In this document: in pieces, positions 15,386 to 23,323 of the stretch
How positions within the stretch are numbered: position 1 is the stretch's first letter
How the letters are laid out: every line of letters begins with the position of its first letter
Assembly: GCA_020438865.1 (NCBI GenBank)
Contig: JAGQTU010000004.1
Location: 1-40,026 of the forward strand
Source of the DNA: Mycobacterium sp.
GTDB taxonomy: Bacteria; Actinomycetota; Actinomycetes; Mycobacteriales; Mycobacteriaceae
Reading direction: 5' to 3'
DNA: 40,026 bases
Program-made: the position numbers and the translations under genes
The notes under the pieces: generated by a model
Database searches by the model: none
Told to the model about the DNA's origin: nothing
What the model saw: the letters and a program-made list of their open reading frames with translations, nothing else

Positions 15386-16425
15386 ACCGCGCGGCCGACG
15401 GGTTCGTCGGCAAGGTCGCCGACGTCACCGGTCCGGGCATCACCGATCGGTTCGGGGTCACCTGCGCCGATCTGGGCGCCTCGGTCCAGACCGCCAACGG
15501 GGCACTGGTCTCGGTGTTCGGCGACACCTTCACCGGTGACCGGGTGGGCGCCGGCGACTGGCGTTCCCCGGTCGTGCTGATCGGCTCCGGTGATGCCACC
15601 CACCGCATCGTCTACCGGTGGGCCGGCGGCGCCGACCCGGGCTACGCCTGCCAGCTGTGGCGCTACCGGCACCGCAACCCCGGCCGCGGTCTGCTGCGGC
15701 GCGGTATCAGCACCGTGATCCCGTCGGATCTGCTGCGGGTCGGCACCGACCTGTATCTGCACGCGATCGTCAACCGCGGCTTCGGCAACGTGGTGTGGAC
15801 CGAGATCTGGCGCTCCACCGACGACGCAACCTCGTGGCGGCGGCTGGAGCCCGCTGTGCGGTTGCCCGCCGGACTGCACTGCGGTCACGCCCAATGTTGG
15901 TCCTGGGACTTCGATCCCGACGACGGCTGGGTGTACGTCGTGTCGACCGGATTTCAGCGCGACAAGGGTGTCATCCTGCGCCGGGTCCGCCCCGAGCACC
16001 TGGCCGACCCTGCCCGATACGTGGGCTGGGGCGATCAGCACGGCCGGTGGGGCTGGGGCCGGGAACCCACCCCGATAACCCCGCCCGGCGAGACCTGGGG
16101 CGAGCTGACGCTGCGCCGAACGGCCCCGGGTAGTTGGGTCCTGGGTGGCTTCGAGTCCTCGGCCTACGCCCTGGGCTATCGCGCCGTCGAGACGCTGACG
16201 GCGGATCTGCACCGGGTTCCGGTGCAGCGCCCGATCCAGGGCTGCGCCTGGGACGCCGAGGACCACCCCGGCTGCCGGGTGGCGCAACTCTACGGCGGCT
16301 ACCTGCTGCCGGGCAGCCGGCTGGGGGTGCCGGGCGGTGTCGGCCTGATGGTGTCGCAGTGGAACACCGCTCGCGGCTGGCCGTACCGGGTCATGCAGTT
16401 CCGGGTGACGCTGCAGGGCCCGTGA
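15382..16425 (+). CDS. DUF4185 domain protein, possible GH183-type arabinan-active fold
   Basis: A 347-residue DUF4185 protein, a five-bladed beta-propeller family. Recognisable pieces are TDRFGVTCADLGASVQTANGALVSVFGDTF near the N-terminus, then repeated Trp/Asp-rich blades (WTEIWRSTDDATSWRRLEPAVRL, VYVVSTGFQRDKGVILRRV, WGELTLRR). Some DUF4185 members are now classed as GH183 endo-D-arabinanases, which matters for a mycobacterial cell wall; whether this one is an enzyme is not shown. I see no signal peptide from GTG 15382. That GTG overlaps the monooxygenase stop (GTGA), so the genes are translationally coupled, an odd pairing. It converges on the GNAT gene. Confidence 0.82.
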   Translation: MNRAADGFVGKVADVTGPGITDRFGVTCADLGASVQTANGALVSVFGDTFTGDRVGAGDWRSPVVLIGSGDATHRIVYRWAGGADPGYACQLWRYRHRNPGRGLLRRGISTVIPSDLLRVGTDLYLHAIVNRGFGNVVWTEIWRSTDDATSWRRLEPAVRLPAGLHCGHAQCWSWDFDPDDGWVYVVSTGFQRDKGVILRRVRPEHLADPARYVGWGDQHGRWGWGREPTPITPPGETWGELTLRRTAPGSWVLGGFESSAYALGYRAVETLTADLHRVPVQRPIQGCAWDAEDHPGCRVAQLYGGYLLPGSRLGVPGGVGLMVSQWNTARGWPYRVMQFRVTLQGP

Positions 16426-16439
16426 TCAGGCCGCTGCCG

Positions 16440-16495
16440 CTGAAAACACCTAGCGCGGGTCGCGCCACTGAAAACACCTAGCGCGGGTCGCGCCA
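16440..16495 (-). repeat. 28-bp perfect tandem duplication carrying a small hairpin terminator
   Basis: Two identical adjacent 28-bp units, 16440-16467 and 16468-16495. On the minus strand each holds the end of the GNAT gene (codons for WRDPR and TAG), in which GCGCG-ACC-CGCGC forms a 5-bp stem directly before TAGGTGTTTTC. The downstream copy is therefore a duplicated gene end. Each unit resembles a small intrinsic terminator for the minus-strand operon that ends here; the pair may act in series. Confidence 0.8.
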
Positions 16496-17083
16496 CATCG
16501 GCCACAGGGACGGCCCGCCGTCGGGCAGGGTGATCTCGCCGGTGACCCGGAAGCCGAAACGCTCGTAGTACCCGATGTTCTCGGGGTTGCTCGATTCCAG
16601 GTAGGCCGGCGCGTAGTCGGCGTCGCAGCGCAGCAGGCCCGACTCCATCAGGGCCTGCCCGAAGCCGCCGCCCCGCACCGACGGATCGCTGCCGATCACC
16701 GCCAGATACCAGTGCGGTTCCTCGGGATGCTGGGCCTTCATCATCTCGGTGACGGTGCGCCCGACCGCGAGCCGGCCGCGGAACGCCCGCAGCACCGCGG
16801 GCAGCATCGCGATCTGCTCGCGCGAGGTCTGCCCCCACCGCCCCGGCGGATCCCACAGCGCCGCGGCGCCCACGCCGGCATCGGAGGTGGCGATCTCGGC
16901 GCCCCGGGCGGCGAGGTAATGGTGGCGGGTCAGCGCGCCGAACAGCCCCGGCAGGGCGGCCCGCAGTCGTTCGGAATCGGGCTGCACCCAGTTCATGACC
17001 GGATCGTCCTGGAAAGCCCGCCCCAACACCCGCGCGAGCGCGGGGACGTCGGAACGGCGGGGGGAACGGACGTCGACGGCCAC
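16478..17083 (-). CDS. GNAT family N-acetyltransferase
   Basis: A 201-residue GCN5-related acetyltransferase. The acetyl-CoA motif A region is HWYLAVIGSDPSVRGGGFGQALM (about residues 122-144), with the R/Q-x-x-G-x-G/A pattern as RGGGFG, followed by YLESSNPENIGYYERFGFRVTGE typical of motif B. The N-terminus starts VRSPRRSDVPALARVLGRAF. The acceptor substrate is unknown. GTG 17083 lies 7 nt after TAGGCT (minus strand, 17091-17096) with no ribosome site, so it may also have its own leaderless transcript. It is 10 bp behind the SDR gene in a five-gene run. Its final codons and stop are duplicated just downstream. Confidence 0.88.
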   Translation of the reverse strand: MAVDVRSPRRSDVPALARVLGRAFQDDPVMNWVQPDSERLRAALPGLFGALTRHHYLAARGAEIATSDAGVGAAALWDPPGRWGQTSREQIAMLPAVLRAFRGRLAVGRTVTEMMKAQHPEEPHWYLAVIGSDPSVRGGGFGQALMESGLLRCDADYAPAYLESSNPENIGYYERFGFRVTGEITLPDGGPSLWPMWRDPR

Positions 17084-17093
17084 CTTTGCCAGC

Positions 17094-17987
17094 CTAGCCA
17101 GTTCCGTGCAGGTCGGCTTGCCGCTGCGACCAGTCCCAGAGCCGGGCGGCCTGCTCCGGGTCGACGGCATACGGGGCGTAACCGCCCTTCGCGGCGTCGT
17201 CGGCCGGACCGGCCACGTGACAGTCCTCGAGGTAGAGCCCGCCGCGGCCGTCGAGTTCGGGGCTGGTGGCCGCCCAGACGGTGGTGGCCGCACCCTGGCT
17301 GACGTCGACCACCTGATGACCGGCCAGCCGGGCGGTGACATCGTCGCGGGTGAGGTGGCGGGCCAGCTCGGTGATGACCGCGCCGGGGTGGACGGCAAAG
17401 GAGTGCACCCCGCCGCGTCCCCAGCGCCGCTCGGCCTCCACGGTGAACAGCACGTTGGCGGTCTTGCTCTGGCCGTAGGCCTGCCACCGGTCATACGCCG
17501 ACTCGTCGTCGTAGTTGAGGTCGTTCCAGCGCATCCCGCTGATCAGGTGTCCGCGGCTGCTCAGGTTGACGATCCGGGTGCCGGCCGTGAACCGGTCGAG
17601 CAGGGCATTGGTCAGCACGAAGTGGCCGAGATGGTTTGTGCCGAACTGCATCTCGTAGCCCTGCGCGGTGCGCATCAGGGGCGAGGCCATCACCCCGGCG
17701 TTGTTGATCAGCAGGTCGATCCGGTCAAGGCGGTCGGCAATCGCCGCCGCGGCCGCCCGTACCGATCGCAGATCGGACAGATCGGTCTCGACAACCTCGC
17801 AGTCGATCGCGGCCCGGGTCTTCGCGACGTCGCGGACGGCGGCCAGCACCTCGGCGCCCACCGACTGCAGCGCCTGCGCGGTCTGCAGACCCAGGCCCGA
17901 GGAGGCGCCCGTGATGACGACGGTGCGGCCGGTGAGGTCGACGCCGTCGAGCACGTCCGCGGTGGTCCTGGGGCCGTCGTCGGTCAC
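17094..17987 (-). CDS. short-chain dehydrogenase, retinol-dehydrogenase/WWOX-like
   Basis: A 297-residue classical SDR. The cofactor motif TGASSGLG lies near residues 26-33. NNAG follows at about 95, the catalytic serine is in VNLSSRGH, and YGQSK supplies Tyr and Lys. NAADVRD-type contacts are replaced by AAVRDVAKTR, where arginines near the second strand suggest NADP(H). Relatives include oxidoreductases of the retinol dehydrogenase type; the substrate is unknown. GTG 17987 overlaps the stop of the enoyl-CoA hydratase-like gene (GTGA), so the two are translated together, suggesting a shared acyl or lipid pathway. Confidence 0.88.
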   Translation of the reverse strand: MTDDGPRTTADVLDGVDLTGRTVVITGASSGLGLQTAQALQSVGAEVLAAVRDVAKTRAAIDCEVVETDLSDLRSVRAAAAAIADRLDRIDLLINNAGVMASPLMRTAQGYEMQFGTNHLGHFVLTNALLDRFTAGTRIVNLSSRGHLISGMRWNDLNYDDESAYDRWQAYGQSKTANVLFTVEAERRWGRGGVHSFAVHPGAVITELARHLTRDDVTARLAGHQVVDVSQGAATTVWAATSPELDGRGGLYLEDCHVAGPADDAAKGGYAPYAVDPEQAARLWDWSQRQADLHGTG

Positions 17988-18784
17988 GCCGGGTCTCCTG
18001 CCTCGCTGGCCTTGGAGCGCCATCGAGGCGGCCGATGCTCGCGCCACGCGGCAGGCCCCTCGGCGGCGTCCGGACCGCCCATCAACTTGAGGTGAACCGT
18101 AGTCTCCTCGGCGGACACCGCGTCGGCGTTCAGGTCCGCCCACAGCAGCCGCTTGCTGTAGGCGACCGATGCCGGGTTGGCGTTGACCGCCACGTCGCGG
18201 GCAAGTTCCAGGGCGGCGGGCAGCACCTCCTCGGCAGGCAACGCGCGGCTGGCGATCCCGCGCTCGGCGGCCTCCACACCGGTGAAGGTGCGCCCGGTGA
18301 GCAGGACGTCGGCGGCCACGCCCAGCCCGACGGCGTGGGGCAGGGTGTAGTGCACCGCGCAGTCGCCGACCATGCCGCGGCGCACCTGCGGGACGGCGAG
18401 TTTGGCGTCGCGGGCCACCAACCGGATGTCGCACTGCAGGGCCAGGGTCAGGCCGATGCCGATCGCCGGGCCGTTGATCGCAGCGATGACGAGCTTGCGG
18501 ACCCGCCAGGCCGGCGGCTGCACCGGTGACGCGCTGAACCCGTCGGCCGCGGCGCCGAAGGAATCGGCCGCGGCCGACATGTCGGCGCCGGCGCAGAACG
18601 CGCGGCCGGCGCCGGTGAGGACGACGGCGCGAACCGCATCGTCGGCGTCGCAGCGCCGGTAGGCGGCGCCGAGTTGGCGGGCGGTCTCACCGGAGAAGGC
18701 GTTGAGCCGTTCGGCGCCGTCCAGGGTCAGGACCGCAACCCCGGCATCGTCGACGTCGAACCGGACGGTGGTGGTCTGGTTCAC
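17984..18784 (-). CDS. enoyl-CoA hydratase/isomerase family protein lacking both catalytic glutamates
   Basis: A 266-residue crotonase-fold protein. The first oxyanion-hole segment is AFCAGADM (63-70), and the second NGPAIGIGLTLALQCDIRLV. Relative to crotonase, the two acid/base glutamates (GCELA and PE) are replaced by Thr113 (GLTLA) and Gln133 (VPQVRRG). Hydration by the standard mechanism is thus unlikely. CoA binding and another crotonase reaction (isomerase, hydrolase) or a non-catalytic role remain possible. GTG 18784 has GGAGAGGA upstream and starts 19 bp after the Nramp-like stop. It overlaps the SDR by 4 bp. Confidence 0.88.
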   Translation of the reverse strand: MNQTTTVRFDVDDAGVAVLTLDGAERLNAFSGETARQLGAAYRRCDADDAVRAVVLTGAGRAFCAGADMSAAADSFGAAADGFSASPVQPPAWRVRKLVIAAINGPAIGIGLTLALQCDIRLVARDAKLAVPQVRRGMVGDCAVHYTLPHAVGLGVAADVLLTGRTFTGVEAAERGIASRALPAEEVLPAALELARDVAVNANPASVAYSKRLLWADLNADAVSAEETTVHLKLMGGPDAAEGPAAWREHRPPRWRSKASEAGDPA

Positions 18785-18803
18785 CCCCCGATCCTCTCCC
18801 ACG

Positions 18804-20039
18804 TCAACCGAGGATGGTGGTGACACCGAGGGTGAGCACGCACAGCACCACCACCGCGGTGGTCATCGCGTAGACGACGGTCCAGCTGCGGCTGATCGCG
18901 AAGCGTCCCATCAGGTCGCGGTCGCGGGCGATGCCCACCATCGCGAACAACAGCGGGATCAGCAGCACCGCGTTGAGCACCTGGGTGCCCACCAGGATCG
19001 CCACCAGCGGCGCATCCGGGGTAAGCACGACGAACGCACCGATCATCGTCACTATGCCGTAAGTCAGGTAGAACGTCTTGGCCTCGCGGTAGGGGTCGTC
19101 GACGGCGGCCTCGACCCCCGCGTACTCGCACACCGAGTAGGCCGTCGAGAGCGGCAGGATCGAGGCCGCGAGGAAGGCCGCACCGATCAGGCCGATGGCG
19201 AACAGGGTGGACGCGACGTCCCCCGCCAGGGGCTCGAGTGCGACGGCGGCGTCGGCGGCGTCGGTGATGCTGCGGCCGTCGCGGTGCAGGGTAGCTGCGC
19301 ACGCCACCACCACGAAGAAGCCGATCACCCCGGTGAGCACCGCGCCGGTGACGACGTCGACCCGCTCCAACGGCAGGTCCTCGGTGCGCAGCTTCTTGTC
19401 GACGGCGTAGGACTGCATGAACGACAGCCCCCACGGCGCCAGCGTGGTGCCCAGGGTGGCGGTGATCATCGCGATCGCATCCCCCGTCATCGGCATGGTC
19501 GGCACGAACGTGCCGTACAGCGCCGCGCCCCAGTCCGGTTTGGCCAGCAGGCCGGAGGCCACGTAGGCCAGGAACACCGCCGACAGCAACAACAGAAAGT
19601 GCTCGACGCGGCTGAAACTGCCCCGCAACACCAGCAGCGACACGGTCAACGCCGCGGCGGGCACGCTGATGAAGCGGCTGATACCGAACAGTTCGAATCC
19701 GGCTGCAATACCGGCGAATTCGGCGCAGGTGGTGCCCACGTTGGCCACCACGAGAGCGGCCAGCACCGCGCCGCCGACCCCGACGCCATAGCGCTGACGC
19801 ACCAGTCCGATCAGCCCCTGCCCGGTGACGACTCCCATTCGGGCGGCCAGGGTGTGGAAGATCACCAGCGCGACGGTGGACAGCAGCAGCACCCACAGCA
19901 GTTGGTAGCCGTGGTCGGCGCCGAGTACGGAGTACGTCGTGATGCCGGCCGGGTCGTCGTCGGACAGGCCGGCCAGCAGCCCGGGACCGACGACGGCCAG
20001 TAGCGCGCCCAGCCGGGCGCGGCGGACGGTGAGCGTCAC
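18804..20039 (-). CDS. Nramp-like divalent metal transporter with non-canonical metal site
   Basis: A polytopic protein of 411 residues from GTG 20039, about 11 membrane helices, Nramp/SLC11 fold. The helix 1 motif reads DPAG (Asp29-Gly32) instead of DPGN. The helix 6 motif reads LAPW (200-203) instead of the Met-Pro-His type. Loss of Asn and Met is, as I recall, what distinguishes Nramp-related magnesium transporters (NRMT) from Mn/Fe Nramps, so mntH is not a safe name. GTG 20039 overlaps the upstream stop (GTGA); ATG 20090 is possible but overlaps by 55 bp. Coupling to a MgtE_N protein supports a magnesium role. Confidence 0.85.
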   Translation of the reverse strand: MTLTVRRARLGALLAVVGPGLLAGLSDDDPAGITTYSVLGADHGYQLLWVLLLSTVALVIFHTLAARMGVVTGQGLIGLVRQRYGVGVGGAVLAALVVANVGTTCAEFAGIAAGFELFGISRFISVPAAALTVSLLVLRGSFSRVEHFLLLLSAVFLAYVASGLLAKPDWGAALYGTFVPTMPMTGDAIAMITATLGTTLAPWGLSFMQSYAVDKKLRTEDLPLERVDVVTGAVLTGVIGFFVVVACAATLHRDGRSITDAADAAVALEPLAGDVASTLFAIGLIGAAFLAASILPLSTAYSVCEYAGVEAAVDDPYREAKTFYLTYGIVTMIGAFVVLTPDAPLVAILVGTQVLNAVLLIPLLFAMVGIARDRDLMGRFAISRSWTVVYAMTTAVVVLCVLTLGVTTILG

Positions 20040-20923
20040 GAGGTCGATCCGCTTGACGCCGAGGCGCTGCGGTGGCGGCGGCGCGGCCATACGTGCGAGC
20101 GCAGCAGCCGTCGGCCGCGCAGGGCGGGCATGTGCTGCAGGGTGGCCCGCCAGCGGCCCGCGTGCTCGGCGGGCATGGCCGTCACGATGCGGGTGGCCAG
20201 CGCTGCCGGCATGGCGCGCAGGACGCGTTCACCGACCGTCGGATGCGCGGCGCGGACGACCTCGGCGGCCACCTCCGGGTTCCGGGTCGCGAGGATCTCG
20301 GTCGCCGACTCGGTGTCCACCCGGCTGACGAGTTCGGCCAGCCCCCGGGCGTCGAGGTGGTGCACCGCCGAGCGAGGGGTGCCGAGTTGGACGGCATGGC
20401 CCCGCTCGGAGGTCAGGTGCAGATCCGACCACGCCACCAGGTCCTCGCCGGACGGCAGCACCGCGGGCAGGTGCAGCCGACGCAGCACGCCGCCGAAGCC
20501 CACCTCGACACCGATCAGCTCGAGGTGCCCGTCGGCGGTCGGGGTCAGCACCACGTCGGCGACGCGGGCCAGCCGCTGGCCGACGACATCGACGATCTGG
20601 GTGTCCAGCACGTCCCGGGCCAGCAGGATCTCTTGGTCGGCCAGCGCCTCCGCGACGTCGTCGACCGCATAGCGGTCAGCACCGGCGGCGCCGACGCCCA
20701 GCACCAGTTGGTCCCGCCCGACGTTTGCCACCGCCGCCCACGGCACCAGCAGCAGCGCGCCGCGCCCCCGCTTCACCACCACCCGGTCCACCAGGTGCGG
20801 GCCCGAGTCCTCCACCAGGTCGGCGGTGAGATCGGCGAGCCGGCCGATGACGCGGCCGTCCGGACCCAACACGTCCTGCCCGGTCACCCCGCTGAGGAAC
20901 AGCACGCACGAAGCATGCCGCAT
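20036..20923 (-). CDS. soluble PRC-barrel plus MgtE N-domain protein, putative metal sensor/partner of the Nramp-like transporter
   Basis: A 295-residue protein with no membrane helix. Two PRC-barrel-like segments (GVTGQDVLGPDGRVIGRL at 12-29, and residues 102-127 with VVGQRLARVADVVL) are followed by a superhelical MgtE_N-like domain (about 188-258: LDARGLAELVSRVD, ATEILATRNPEVAAEVV, VLRAMPAALATRIVTAMP). In MgtE this domain, with CBS domains, senses Mg2+ and gates the channel. Here CBS and channel parts are absent, and the next gene, overlapping by 4 bp, is an Nramp-like transporter. The C-terminus is Arg/Ser-rich. Start ATG 20923, after GGGGGA. Confidence 0.82.
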   Translation of the reverse strand: MRHASCVLFLSGVTGQDVLGPDGRVIGRLADLTADLVEDSGPHLVDRVVVKRGRGALLLVPWAAVANVGRDQLVLGVGAAGADRYAVDDVAEALADQEILLARDVLDTQIVDVVGQRLARVADVVLTPTADGHLELIGVEVGFGGVLRRLHLPAVLPSGEDLVAWSDLHLTSERGHAVQLGTPRSAVHHLDARGLAELVSRVDTESATEILATRNPEVAAEVVRAAHPTVGERVLRAMPAALATRIVTAMPAEHAGRWRATLQHMPALRGRRLLRSHVWPRRRHRSASASSGSTS

Positions 20924-20962
20924 TCCCCCGCCCGCGCCGGGATAACCCGGTGTAATCGACGG

Positions 20963-22006
20963 ATGCGGGCATTGCGGATGGTGAAGTTCAACACCGAACC
21001 AGAGTTGATGGAGATCGCCGATCCGGTGCCGGGACCGGGTGAGGTGGTGGTCAAGGTGGGCGCGGCCGGCGCCTGTCACTCCGACCTGCACCTGCTCTAC
21101 GAGATGGACGTCTCGGCGGTGTGGCCGCTGCCGATGACGCTGGGCCACGAGACGGCGGGCTGGGTGCACGCCCTCGGTGAGGGTGTCGATGGCGTTTCGG
21201 GGGGCCTGTCGGTCGGGGAGCCGGTCGCGGTGTACGGGGCGTGGGGGTGCGGAAGCTGCGCGCGCTGCTCGGTCGGCGCGGAGAACTACTGCGAGCGCCC
21301 GCAGGTGGCCGGCGGCGGCGGCCTCGGTATCGACGGCGGCATGGCCGACTATCTCCTGGTCCCCCACCACCGCCACCTGGTACCACTGCCCGCCGGGCTG
21401 GACCCGGTGACCGCGGCGGCGCTCACCGATGCCGGGCTGACCCCGTATCACGCGATCCGGCGGTCCTGGCCCAAACTCACCCCCGACGCGACGATCGTGC
21501 TGATCGGCGTCGGTGGGCTTGGGCACCTTGCCGTCCAGATCGCGCGGGCCACCACCGCCGCACAGGTCATCGCGGTCGACGTCAAGACGGAGGCGCTGGA
21601 GCTGGCCCGCAAGGTAGGGGCTCATCACGCACTGGCATCGGATGAGAATGCGGCCCAGGCGATTCGGGAACTGACCGGCGGGCGCGGCGCCGACGTGCTG
21701 ATCGACTTCGTCGGTGCGGCGCCCACCATCGAGTTGGCCCGCACCGCGGCCCGCAACCAGGCCGACGTGACGATCGTCGGAATCGCCGGCGGTGAGGTCG
21801 GCGTGTCGTTCTTCTCCCAGCCCTACGAGGTGAGCATCGCGACGACCTACTGGGGCACCCGCCCGGAACTGGTCGAGTTGCTCGCGCTGGCGGCCCGCGG
21901 CGACGTCAGCGTCGAGCGCAGCACCTACTCGCTGGAAGACGGCGTACAGGCGTACCGCGATCTGCATGCGGGACGCGTTCACGGCCGCGCCGTCGTCGTG
22001 CCTTAA
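20963..22006 (+). CDS. NAD-dependent secondary alcohol dehydrogenase, Rhodococcus ADH-A-like
   Basis: A 347-residue zinc MDR. Many stretches match Rhodococcus ruber ADH-A as I remember it: PGPGEVVVKVGAAGACHSDLHL, LPMTLGHETAG, VAVYGAWGCGSCARC, GLTPYHAIRRSWP, VLIGVGGLGHLAVQI, YWGTRPELVE, GRAVVVP. Catalytic zinc Cys-His-Glu and the structural cysteine cluster (GCGSCARCSVGAENYC) are complete, and Asp ends the second Rossmann strand, favouring NAD. ADH-A oxidises and reduces broad secondary alcohols and ketones. ATG 20963 is only 39 bp from the divergent PRC/MgtE_N gene; no clear ribosome site. It is followed 9 bp later by the acyl-CoA dehydrogenase. Confidence 0.92.
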   Translation: MRALRMVKFNTEPELMEIADPVPGPGEVVVKVGAAGACHSDLHLLYEMDVSAVWPLPMTLGHETAGWVHALGEGVDGVSGGLSVGEPVAVYGAWGCGSCARCSVGAENYCERPQVAGGGGLGIDGGMADYLLVPHHRHLVPLPAGLDPVTAAALTDAGLTPYHAIRRSWPKLTPDATIVLIGVGGLGHLAVQIARATTAAQVIAVDVKTEALELARKVGAHHALASDENAAQAIRELTGGRGADVLIDFVGAAPTIELARTAARNQADVTIVGIAGGEVGVSFFSQPYEVSIATTYWGTRPELVELLALAARGDVSVERSTYSLEDGVQAYRDLHAGRVHGRAVVVP

Positions 22007-22009
22007 CTT
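22004..22009 (+). promoter_or_regulatory. -10 box of a possible leaderless acyl-CoA dehydrogenase transcript
   Basis: TAACTT (TANNNT) overlaps the stop of the upstream gene and ends 6 nt before ATG 22016. No Shine-Dalgarno is present. This suggests an internal promoter in addition to read-through. Confidence 0.4.
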
Positions 22010-22015
22010 GGTCTC

Positions 22016-23311
22016 ATGTGGGATTTCGAAACCGACCCCGAATACCAGGCGAAACTCGACTGGGTCGAGGAATTCATGCGGACCGAGTTGGAGCCGCTGG
22101 ACTTCGCGCCGCTGGACCCGTACGAGAAGAAGAACCCGCGGGTGCTCGAGGTGCTGCGGCCACTGCAGCGCCAGGTCAAGGAGCAGGGGCTGTGGGCCGC
22201 GCACCTGAGCCCGGATCTCGGCGGTCAGGGATACGGTCAGGTCAAGCTGGCCCTGCTGAACGAGATCGTCGGCCGGTCCCGTTGGGCTCCTTCGGTTTTC
22301 GGGTCACAGGCACCGGACTCGGGCAACGCCGAGATCCTCGCGCTGTTCGGCACCGAAGACCAGAAGGAGCGCTATCTGCAGCCGTTGCTCGACGGTGAGA
22401 TCTCGTCGTGCTACTCGATGACCGAGCCGCAGGGCGGGTCCGATCCGGGGCTGTTCACCACCCGCGCCGAGCGCGACGGCGACCACTGGGTGATCAACGG
22501 CGAGAAGTGGTTCTCGTCCAACGCGCGCAACGCCGAGTTCTTCATCGTGATGGCGGTGACCAATCCGGAGGCGCGCACCCACCAGAAGATGTCGCTGTTC
22601 ATCGTGCCCGCGGAGACGCCGGGCATCGAGGTGATCCGCCACGTCGGTGTCGGCGGCGAGTCCGACGAGCGCGCCGGGCACGGCTACATCCGCTACAACG
22701 ACGTGCGGGTGCCCGCCGACCACGTACTGGGCGGGGAGGGTCAGGCGTTCGCGATCGCACAGACCCGCCTCGGCGGCGGCCGCGTGCATCACGCGATGCG
22801 CACGATCGCGCTGGCGCGGCGGGCCTTCGACATGATGTGCGAGCGGGCCGTGTCGCGGCAGACCCGACGCGGGCCGTTGGGCGACTTCCAGATGACCCAG
22901 GAGAAGATCGCCGACAGCTGGATCCAGATCGAGCAGTTCCGGCTGCTGGTGTTGCGCACGGCGTGGAAGATCGACAAGTACCACGACTATCAGAAGGTGC
23001 GCCGCGACATCGCGGCGGTCAAGGTGACCATGCCGCAGGTGCTGCACGACGTGGTGCAGCGGGCGATGCATCTGCATGGCGCACTTGGGGTTTCCGACGA
23101 GATGCCATTCGTCAGGATGATGGTGGCGGCGCAGTCGCTGGCCATCGCCGACGGGCCGACCGAGGTACACAAGCTGACCGTCGCGCGGCGCACGCTGCGG
23201 GAGTACGAGCCGGTCGAGACGCTGTTCCCGTCGCAGCACATCCCGACCCGGCGGGCCGCGGCCCAGGCCCGGCTGGCGGCACTGCTGGAGCACGAGGTGG
23301 CCGAGCTCTAG
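22016..23311 (+). CDS. acyl-CoA dehydrogenase, ACAD10/11-like
   Basis: A 431-residue FAD acyl-CoA dehydrogenase that would oxidise an acyl-CoA to the 2-enoyl-CoA. The FAD/substrate signature is CYSMTEPQGGSDPGLFTTRA, followed by WVINGEKWFSSNA. The C-terminal helical domain has MHLHGALGVSDEMPFVRM and ADGPTEVHKLTVARRTL. The YEGT-type catalytic glutamate of MCAD-like enzymes is replaced by ADGPTE, as in the ACAD10/11-like group; the base cannot be assigned from sequence alone. Acyl chain preference is unknown. The start is ATG 22016, with a TAACTT box just upstream. It converges on the molybdopterin oxidoreductase, 12 bp away. Confidence 0.92.
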   Translation: MWDFETDPEYQAKLDWVEEFMRTELEPLDFAPLDPYEKKNPRVLEVLRPLQRQVKEQGLWAAHLSPDLGGQGYGQVKLALLNEIVGRSRWAPSVFGSQAPDSGNAEILALFGTEDQKERYLQPLLDGEISSCYSMTEPQGGSDPGLFTTRAERDGDHWVINGEKWFSSNARNAEFFIVMAVTNPEARTHQKMSLFIVPAETPGIEVIRHVGVGGESDERAGHGYIRYNDVRVPADHVLGGEGQAFAIAQTRLGGGRVHHAMRTIALARRAFDMMCERAVSRQTRRGPLGDFQMTQEKIADSWIQIEQFRLLVLRTAWKIDKYHDYQKVRRDIAAVKVTMPQVLHDVVQRAMHLHGALGVSDEMPFVRMMVAAQSLAIADGPTEVHKLTVARRTLREYEPVETLFPSQHIPTRRAAAQARLAALLEHEVAEL

Positions 23312-23323
23312 GGCCGGCGCCCG

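Noticed and set aside
18804-20039. annotation as MntH manganese transporter
   Set aside because: The DPGN and Met-Pro-His metal-site motifs that justify that name are both replaced.
20072-20962. plus-strand open frame upstream of the ADH-A-like gene
   Set aside because: It is opposite the PRC/MgtE_N gene, and ADH similarity begins exactly at ATG 20963.
23312-23323. GGGC-CGGC-GCCC dyad between the acyl-CoA dehydrogenase and the molybdoenzyme
   Set aside because: A 4-bp stem is expected by chance in such GC-rich sequence.
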